41,120 nucleotides of DNA, taken from the NCBI GenBank assembly GCA_964420285.1, contig CAYQTE010000039.1, positions 1-41,120 of the forward strand, written 5' to 3'. Source of the DNA: CAYQTE01 sp964420285. Lineage in GTDB: Bacteria > Planctomycetota > Phycisphaerae > Tepidisphaerales > Tepidisphaeraceae. Every line of letters starts with the position of its first letter. Position 1 is the stretch's first letter. The position numbers were made by a program, and so were the translations under genes. The notes beneath the pieces are model-generated. The model searched no databases. It had not been told where the DNA came from and worked only from the letters and a program-made list of their open reading frames with translations. Positions 7,985 through 13,465 of this stretch are shown here, one piece after another.

Positions 7985-8211
7985 TCGGCGGCGACCAACT
8001 GGTCATTGCGGAGCATGGCCGCCGCGAGCGCGAGGGCGGCGGAGATGTGTTCGGGCCGCAGCCCTTCGTAATTGGCCAGCAGGTCGTCAGGTGTCGCACC
8101 CTGGGCGAGCCGCTCCAAGATATACTCGACGGTAATGCGCGTTCCTTTGAAGACGGGCTTGCCCGTCATGACCAGCGGATTGCGTTCGATGTATTGCGTC
8201 CAGTCCAGCAT
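7981..8211 (-). CDS. DUF433 domain protein (putative antitoxin)
   Basis: A 76-residue protein with the DUF433 (VapB-type antitoxin) signature: YIERNPLVMTGKPVFKGTRI (6-25), TVEYILERLAQGATPDDLL, YEGLRPEHISAALALAA. It probably has a winged-helix fold that binds its own promoter and neutralises the downstream DUF5615 product. The ATG at 8211 is chosen because MLDWTQYIERNP is the usual family start. No Shine-Dalgarno is present. TACAAT at 8222-8227 lies 10 nt upstream of the ATG, indicating the pair's own promoter and a very short leader. The module sits between purC and purB. Confidence 0.85.
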   Translation of the reverse strand: MLDWTQYIERNPLVMTGKPVFKGTRITVEYILERLAQGATPDDLLANYEGLRPEHISAALALAAAMLRNDQLVAAE

Positions 8212-8221
8212 ATCGCACTTA

Positions 8222-8227
8222 ATTGTA
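8222..8227 (-). promoter_or_regulatory. Candidate -10 box of the DUF433/DUF5615 operon
   Basis: TACAAT read on the minus strand, 10 nt before the DUF433 ATG. The -35 position at 17-bp spacing is CAGGCA (8245-8250), a 3/6 match, so support is limited to the -10 and its position. Confidence 0.35.
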
Positions 8228-8310
8228 TCACATGGCAGGGGTCGTGCCTGCATTTTCTCTTCGGCGAGATCATGCCGGCCAAGTGAAGTTCGTGCCAGCG
8301 GCTCCGGCCC

Positions 8311-9204
8311 TCATTCCGATACCAACTCCCGCCCCGTCAGCAAACGATATGCCTCGAGATACCGCTTCTGCGTGCCTGAAACCACATCCGCCGGCAATTC
8401 CGGGGCCGGCGGAGTCTTGTTCCATTTCACCGTCTCGAGGTAATTGCGGACGAATTGCTTGTCGAAGCTCTCCTGGTCGCGGCCGGGGGCATAACGATCG
8501 GCGGGCCAGAACCGGCTGCTGTCGGGAGTGAGAACTTCGTCGATAAGAATGAGTTTCCCGTCGCCGAGCAGGCCGAATTCGAACTTCGTGTCGGCGATGA
8601 TCACGCCTTTATTGCGGGCATAATCGGCCGCCTGCGTGTAGAGATCGAGCGTGCGCTTCCGCATCTCGCGGGCGATGGCCGGCGTGGCGATTTTCTCGGC
8701 CGTGGCCATGTCGATGTTCAGATCGTGGCCAATCGATTCCTTGGTTGCCGGCGTGAAGAGCGGCTCAGGGAGGCGATCGCATTGCCGCAGGCCCGCGGGC
8801 AGCGCATGGCCGCAGACTTTCCCGGTCGCCAGGTAGTCCTTCCATCCGGAACCGGCCAGATATCCGCGAGCAACGCATTCGATGGGCACAACGTCGGCCT
8901 TCTTGACGAGCATGGACCGGCCGCGAAGCTGGCCCGCATACGCCGCCAGATTCGCCGGATAATGGGCCGGATCGGTCGCGATGAGGTGATTTTCGAATTT
9001 CGCCGCGAATAGCTCGAACCAGAAAAGGCTCAGCGCGGTCAGCATCGTGCCCTTGCCGGGAATCCCGTTGGGCATGATGCAATCGAACGCGCTGATGCGG
9101 TCGGTGGCCACAATCAGCAGCGTGTTTCCAAGGTCGTAGACGTCGCGAACCTTTCCCCGGCGGACCGGGAACGGTAAATCCGATTGAAGCATGGCTGAAC
9201 TCAT
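8311..9204 (-). CDS. purC: Phosphoribosylaminoimidazole-succinocarboxamide (SAICAR) synthase
   Basis: A 297-residue ATP-grasp-like enzyme that joins CAIR and aspartate to form SAICAR, the step just before purB's first reaction. All family signatures are present: RRGKVRDVYD (15-24, nucleotide binding), ECVARGYLAGSGWKDY (109-124), IADTKFEFG (203-211) and DEVLTPDSSRFW (222-233). Length matches the longer eukaryote/planctomycete-type PurC (about 300 residues) rather than the 240-residue short form. The start is uncertain between ATG 9204 and ATG 9192; neither has a Shine-Dalgarno. A promoter with TTGCCG and TACACT ends 6 nt before 9204. Confidence 0.95.
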   Translation of the reverse strand: MSSAMLQSDLPFPVRRGKVRDVYDLGNTLLIVATDRISAFDCIMPNGIPGKGTMLTALSLFWFELFAAKFENHLIATDPAHYPANLAAYAGQLRGRSMLVKKADVVPIECVARGYLAGSGWKDYLATGKVCGHALPAGLRQCDRLPEPLFTPATKESIGHDLNIDMATAEKIATPAIAREMRKRTLDLYTQAADYARNKGVIIADTKFEFGLLGDGKLILIDEVLTPDSSRFWPADRYAPGRDQESFDKQFVRNYLETVKWNKTPPAPELPADVVSGTQKRYLEAYRLLTGRELVSE

Positions 9205-9210
9205 GCCCAG

Positions 9211-9240
9211 AGTGTAAGCAGCGCGGGGGGCTGTCGGCAA
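9211..9240 (-). promoter_or_regulatory. Candidate promoter of purC (leaderless or near-leaderless)
   Basis: On the minus strand, -35 TTGCCG (9235-9240), 18-bp spacer and -10 TACACT (9211-9216) are followed by CTGGGC and then ATG at 9204. The expected transcription start falls on or beside this ATG. If so the message is leaderless, or the internal ATG at 9192 is the true start. Confidence 0.45.
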
Positions 9241-9280
9241 CGCGGCCGGTTGATAAGATGCCTTCTTTGGGGGAACGAAC

Positions 9281-10810
9281 GTGGATGGATCGGTGATGCA
9301 GGCATTGAAGTTTGAAATCTATCGGGACGGCAAGCGGCTGGAGCAGTTCGTGCCGGCGGCGGCGATGGCGGTCGGGCCGGACAGCGTGCCGATCCCCGGC
9401 GAGGTCACCTTCGCCGACGGGCTGCTGGTGGTCAGCCGCACCGACGATCACGCGGCCGGGGTTTCGCTGCTGTGGGATGTCGGGCCGCTGGGCTCGTTCG
9501 TCATGGATACCACGCGCCTGCCGCCACGCGAAAAGCCGTATAATCTCAACGTCGAACTGGCCCGCAGCCGGCTCATGAAGATCACGCAGAAGCAGGAGGA
9601 CTGGAACCTGTTCGATTTCCCGCGCGCCGACCGCTTCACCGCCAAAATCCGCGAGGCCCAGGTCATGTTCGCCGAAGCCCTGGGCAAACTGGACACGCCG
9701 GTGGCGGCGGCCATGCTGGCCGACCAGTCCCTGGCCGCCGCGGTTGATTTGTCCGAGCAACTGGCCGTGTTCCACAGCGAACTGCTCATCAACCGCCGCC
9801 GGACCGCCAACGGATTTGTCCGCCACGTGCTGGGCTGCCGGGCCGACAGCGCCGTGCAGAATGCCAAATACCGCGACACGCTGGCCAGCCAGTTCGATTA
9901 TGTCGTTGTGCCCATGCCCTGGAGCCAGGTGCAGCCGCAGGAGCAGGCGTTTGAAACGGCCGCACTGGACGAGATGATCGAACTTCTCACGCGCAAGCGA
10001 GTTCCCATCATTGCCGGCCCGCTGATCGATCTCAGCGAAGGCGGCGTCCCCGACTGGATGTACATCTGGGAACACGATTTCGATACCGTTCGCGAACTGG
10101 CCTATGAATACGTGCAGAAGATCCTGGCCCGCTATCGCAAGACTGTCAGCGTCTGGAACGTCGTGGCCGGCCTGCACGTGAATCAGGTCTTTGCCCTCAG
10201 CTTCGAGCAGGTGATCGAATTGACCCGGCTGCTGGTGACGCAGGCCAAGACCATGATCCCCAACGCCAAAACGCTGGTGACGGTCAAGCAGCCGTTCGGC
10301 GAATATCACGCTCGCTCGCGCGCCACCGTCTCGCCCATGGCCTACGCGGAAATGGTGGCGCAGGCGGGAATCAATTTCGAGGCCTTCGGCCTGGAGATTG
10401 AACTGGGCGTCCCGCAGCCGGGAAACTTCCTGCGCGACCTGTTCCAGATCAGTTGCATGCTGGACCGATTTTCGACGCTGGGCCGGCCGCTGTTTCTCAC
10501 CGCGCTGTGTGTGCCCAGCCGCAGCACCGCCGACGCCAACGATCGCTCGGGCGGCAAGCTCGATCCCTCGGCGGGCGGTCGATGGCGGCGGGCGTGGGAT
10601 CCGGAACTTCAGGCCGAATGGATGGCCGCCGTCTATCGCCTGGCTCTCTCCAAGCCCTATATCGAAAGCGTCGCCTGGGGAAACCTGGCGGACCTGAATC
10701 CAAGCATCCCCGGCGGCGGCCTGCTGGACGACATGCTCAAACCCAAGGCCAGCTTCACCAAACTCCAGGAATTGCGCGAGCAGTTCCACCAGTGGGGCCG
10801 AAAGGCGTAG
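9281..10810 (+). CDS. GH10-like TIM-barrel protein with degenerate active site
   Basis: A 509-residue protein (495 if ATG 9296 is used) related to endo-1,4-beta-xylanases. GTG at 9281 is preferred because GGGGGA sits 7 nt upstream. Residues 1-100 form a beta-rich N-terminal domain. From about 200 the GH10 pattern can be followed: YVVVPMPWSQVQPQEQAF corresponds to the NEMKW...EP..G.F strand, and VPIIAGPLIDLSEGGVPDW to the GHxLVWHxxxPxW region. WNVVAG (292-297) sits at the WDVVNE position, so the acid/base Glu is absent. GLEIELG (370-376) may retain the nucleophile Glu. The His residues of the GHxLVWH box are also missing. No signal peptide is visible. It is first in an operon with the next two genes (3-nt and 1-nt gaps). 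Hydrolase activity is doubtful; a carbohydrate-binding or altered-activity role is possible. Confidence 0.65.
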   Translation: MDGSVMQALKFEIYRDGKRLEQFVPAAAMAVGPDSVPIPGEVTFADGLLVVSRTDDHAAGVSLLWDVGPLGSFVMDTTRLPPREKPYNLNVELARSRLMKITQKQEDWNLFDFPRADRFTAKIREAQVMFAEALGKLDTPVAAAMLADQSLAAAVDLSEQLAVFHSELLINRRRTANGFVRHVLGCRADSAVQNAKYRDTLASQFDYVVVPMPWSQVQPQEQAFETAALDEMIELLTRKRVPIIAGPLIDLSEGGVPDWMYIWEHDFDTVRELAYEYVQKILARYRKTVSVWNVVAGLHVNQVFALSFEQVIELTRLLVTQAKTMIPNAKTLVTVKQPFGEYHARSRATVSPMAYAEMVAQAGINFEAFGLEIELGVPQPGNFLRDLFQISCMLDRFSTLGRPLFLTALCVPSRSTADANDRSGGKLDPSAGGRWRRAWDPELQAEWMAAVYRLALSKPYIESVAWGNLADLNPSIPGGGLLDDMLKPKASFTKLQELREQFHQWGRKA

Positions 10811-10813
10811 CCC

Positions 10814-11254
10814 ATGCCCGAGCCTTCGCCGATTGCAACCGGCCCTCGAACCGTCACCGACCCCGGCGGCGTCCGGGCGGTCATGGTGATTGCGGTAACT
10901 CTCGCCTGGGCCGTTGTCCTGATGAACAGACCCATCGCCGTGCCCAATGGCACGCCGGTCGGATATCTCAGCGCGCAGGTGGAACTGCGGCTGGACCCCA
11001 ACGTCGCGACGGCCGGTGAACTGTCGGCCATTGTGGGCCTGGGCGAGAAACATGCCCAGGACATCATCGACTATCGCACGCAATTCCAGGCCTTGCATCC
11101 CGGTCAGCCGGCGTTTACGGCGGTGGCCGATCTCGAATCGGCCAAAGGAATCGGCCCCAAGACGGCGGAACTTGCCGCTTCGTATCTGGTGTTTCCAATC
11201 CGGCCGGGCGGGGCGACCAACGTGGCCGTATCCAAACGGAAGAAAGGGAGCTGA
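10814..11254 (+). CDS. Membrane-anchored helix-hairpin-helix (ComEA-like) protein
   Basis: A 146-residue protein with one N-terminal membrane helix (about 21-38, RAVMVIAVTLAWAVVLMN) and an external tandem helix-hairpin-helix domain: VGLGEKHAQDIIDYR (74-88) and KGIGPKTAELAASYL (111-125). This is the ComEA/T2SK-like architecture associated with DNA binding during natural transformation. The ELRLDPNVATAGELSAI stretch is a variant of the usual 'IDINTAS..EL' lead-in. It starts 3 nt after the GH10-like gene and ends 1 nt before the CHAD gene, so the three are co-translated. A DNA-uptake role is inferred from the domain only; no other competence genes are in the window. Confidence 0.75.
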   Translation: MPEPSPIATGPRTVTDPGGVRAVMVIAVTLAWAVVLMNRPIAVPNGTPVGYLSAQVELRLDPNVATAGELSAIVGLGEKHAQDIIDYRTQFQALHPGQPAFTAVADLESAKGIGPKTAELAASYLVFPIRPGGATNVAVSKRKKGS

Positions 11255-11255
11255 T

Positions 11256-12521
11256 GTGGCCAAGCGCGCGGAGAATGAATTGAACGCGACTACCGAGCCG
11301 CCGGTGTTTGGGTTGCTGGCGCATCTGGACGCGCGGGTCGAAGAGCTTCGCAAGCTGGCGCCCGAGGCGCTATCCGAACTTGACCTCGAAGCGGTCCACG
11401 ACGCCCGCGTCCGCACCCGCCGGCTCAAGGCGGCCATCGACCTGCTGGAACCGATCCTTTCCGGCCGCGGCCGCAAGGCCGTCCTCAAGGCCACCAAGCG
11501 CCTTCGCCGCCGTCTCGGCCCGGTGCGCGATCTGGATGTCATGATCGGGCACATGGACGAACTGACCGGCAAGCCGCAAGCGGCCGCGTGGATTCTCGAG
11601 CGCCTGCACGACGCCCGCCGTCGCGAAGGCAAACGGGCCCGGCGGCGGGCAGCGCCGTCGCGGATTCTGGCTCGCCTTGGCGCCTGGTGGGGCGTGCGAC
11701 AGGATTTGATCGTCGCCCGCGACGCCGTTGATACGCTGCTGGCCGAGCGCGTGAATTCCCAACTTGAAGCGTTCGACGAACAGGCCAAGCGCCTGGTCGC
11801 CGCCGCCACGCACGCGCCGACGCCGGACGAAAAGACGCATTCTTGCGATCCTCACGCCCTGCGCATCGCGGGAAAATCACTGCGGTACACGCTCGAACTG
11901 GCCGAAGCGCACGGCCGGCCGCTGCCGGCCCGCGTGCTCACGTCGTTCAAGCACATCCAGGATGCCCTCGGATCGTGGCACGATTTCGTGATTCTCAGCG
12001 AGCACATGCTGCGCGATTCGATCGAATGCGAACTGGCCCTGCACGATCCCGATTTGCTTGGCCAGATATTGTCGCTGGCGCAAACGACGCTGCGCCGCGC
12101 CCAGAGCGAACTCAAACACGCCGGCGATCTGTGGACCAAACGCGGCGCCGATCTTTCCGCGGCGATCCACGCGGCCTTTCCCCTGGTGCGCGCCGCGCCG
12201 ACCCTCGCGCCGGCCGATTCAGGCGAACTCAAACGGATCGGCATCGATGCGGCTCTGGAGAATGTCAACGCCGGGCAACTTACCGCCCAGACGAGCGGCC
12301 AGAGCCGGCAAGGCGCACCGCTCGCTGCGGGAGTGGAGAGTGCAGACGACGGTGATTCCGGCCGCCGCGGCGGCGAGGGCGTCGTGATGCCGCAACTCCC
12401 CGGTGAGATACAGCCCCGCCCCGCTGGCGATGACCTGATCGAGCAATCCTCCGCCGGCCCCGGCGCAGACGGCGACGCGCTCGATGGCCCCGTCGATCGG
12501 CCCGGCGACCAGGACATGTGA
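11256..12521 (+). CDS. CHAD-domain protein with antisense-overlapping C-terminal extension
   Basis: A GTG-start protein of 421 residues; GGGAG 6 nt upstream of 11256 fixes the start. Residues about 15-310 form a CHAD domain, an alpha-helical, His/Arg/Lys-rich fold known to bind inorganic polyphosphate. Conserved patterns are VHDARVRTRRLKAAIDLL (47-64), LRRRLGPVRDLDVMIGHM (83-100), LRIAGKSLRYTLEL (202-215) and FKHIQDALGSWHDF (231-244). The domain is complete by about residue 315. The last 100 or so residues (from about 322) are Gly/Ala/Asp-rich, have no family character and lie antisense to the 3' end of the Nif3-family gene, because no in-frame stop occurs before 12519. The functional protein is probably the CHAD part; the tail is likely a by-product of stop-codon loss. 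Confidence 0.8.
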   Translation: MAKRAENELNATTEPPVFGLLAHLDARVEELRKLAPEALSELDLEAVHDARVRTRRLKAAIDLLEPILSGRGRKAVLKATKRLRRRLGPVRDLDVMIGHMDELTGKPQAAAWILERLHDARRREGKRARRRAAPSRILARLGAWWGVRQDLIVARDAVDTLLAERVNSQLEAFDEQAKRLVAAATHAPTPDEKTHSCDPHALRIAGKSLRYTLELAEAHGRPLPARVLTSFKHIQDALGSWHDFVILSEHMLRDSIECELALHDPDLLGQILSLAQTTLRRAQSELKHAGDLWTKRGADLSAAIHAAFPLVRAAPTLAPADSGELKRIGIDAALENVNAGQLTAQTSGQSRQGAPLAAGVESADDGDSGRRGGEGVVMPQLPGEIQPRPAGDDLIEQSSAGPGADGDALDGPVDRPGDQDM

Positions 12522-13328
12522 CAACTCCAGCCGCTTCTTGATCCGCTCGATCAGATCTCCCACGTCCACCGCTTCGACCGATCCGACGCGACCCTGCCCG
12601 ATTCGCTCATCCCCGGCTTGCGGCGCGGTCGCCAGCACATTCAGATCGAACGCCACTTCCTCATACGGGTGCGATTCATGCAGCGCCGCGACCACCGCCG
12701 CCACGCGATCGGCCGGAACCAGCGTCTCCAGCCGAACTTCCGGCACGGTTTCCAGTCTCCCCGATTGGCCCACGGCCGGGTTCGTGCCGCTGTGTCCAAA
12801 AAACGTCCCGCTGCCGGGAATGCGAAAACTGCACGAGGAGTAATTGCCGATATGCCCGGCCCCGGCGTCGAACAACGCCTTGCTGACCGCGTCAATATGC
12901 ACCGCCGGCACGAACGTCACCAGCTTGACGAATTTCCCCCCCGCCGCCGGCTCGACAGGTTTCAGCGGCCGGCGATCGCTCATCTCCAGCAAATCCGCCA
13001 GCACGTCATTCGTTCCGCCCTCGGCCGCATCCAGTGCCGTATGCGGCGAATAGATCGCCAGCCCCGAGCGTATGGCGGCAAAGGCCGGGTGCGTCGCACG
13101 CAATTGCCGCAGCGGATGGAAGATCGGCGGATGATACGCCACGACCGCGTTGCATTTTGCCTGCACCGCTTCGTCCACGACCGCATGCGTCATGTCGATA
13201 GCCAGCATGACCCGATCCAGTTGCTGCGTCCGATCACCGGCGATAAGCCCGACATTATCCCACGCCTCCGCCAGCCGCGTCGGCGCGATGGACTGCATGG
13301 CCGATTCCAGGTCCGCGATGGTGTGCAT
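12219..13328 (-). CDS. Nif3/YbgI-family dinuclear metal-centre protein
   Basis: A 369-residue member of the NIF3 family (GTP cyclohydrolase I type 2/YqfO-like), which forms toroidal hexamers with a two-metal site; the physiological reaction remains unsettled in the literature. Metal-ligand motifs are AYHPPIFHPL (64-73), YSPHTALDAAEGG (93-105), TGELRHHDAL (309-318) and LHSRSER (331-337, H332/E336). The YHPPIF variant is the one seen in eukaryotic NIF3L1. Residues about 130-245 form the inserted PII/CutA-like domain of long YqfO proteins (VKLVTFVPAVHIDAVSKALF, then LHESHPYEEVAFDL). It faces the CHAD gene tail to tail with a 303-nt overlap. No Shine-Dalgarno is obvious at 13328. Confidence 0.9.
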   Translation of the reverse strand: MHTIADLESAMQSIAPTRLAEAWDNVGLIAGDRTQQLDRVMLAIDMTHAVVDEAVQAKCNAVVAYHPPIFHPLRQLRATHPAFAAIRSGLAIYSPHTALDAAEGGTNDVLADLLEMSDRRPLKPVEPAAGGKFVKLVTFVPAVHIDAVSKALFDAGAGHIGNYSSCSFRIPGSGTFFGHSGTNPAVGQSGRLETVPEVRLETLVPADRVAAVVAALHESHPYEEVAFDLNVLATAPQAGDERIGQGRVGSVEAVDVGDLIERIKKRLELSHVLVAGPIDGAIERVAVCAGAGGGLLDQVIASGAGLYLTGELRHHDALAAAAAGITVVCTLHSRSERCALPALAARLGGKLPGVDILQSRIDADPFEFA

Positions 13329-13344
13329 AGATGGGGCGGATTGT

Positions 13345-13430
13345 AGCCACGGAGCTCACTGAGGTCACGGAGAAATTCGACAGGCGAATCCGAGTTTTTC
13401 CTCTCGGTGATCTCTGTGTGCTCTGTGGCT
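13345..13430. repeat. Imperfect inverted repeat, dispersed-element type
   Basis: Left arm 13345-13373 and right arm 13402-13430 are 29 nt each and match at 24 of 29 positions as inverted copies (AGCCACnGAGCnCACnGAG...). A 28-nt A/T-richer centre separates them. The motif of alternating CCACGGAG/CACAGAG blocks resembles short palindromic repeats scattered in many planctomycete and other genomes. It lies between the Nif3 gene start and the end of the TPR gene, where it could also act as a hairpin terminator for the latter. Mobility is not shown. Confidence 0.6.
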
Positions 13431-13465
13431 GGTTGCTTCTTTTCCAACGCACGTGTCGAGCGGCG

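Noticed and set aside
8765..11809. A 1014-residue open frame on the minus strand
   Set aside because: It runs antisense through purC, the GH10-like, ComEA-like and CHAD genes, changes character between them and has no domain. It is a high-GC shadow frame.
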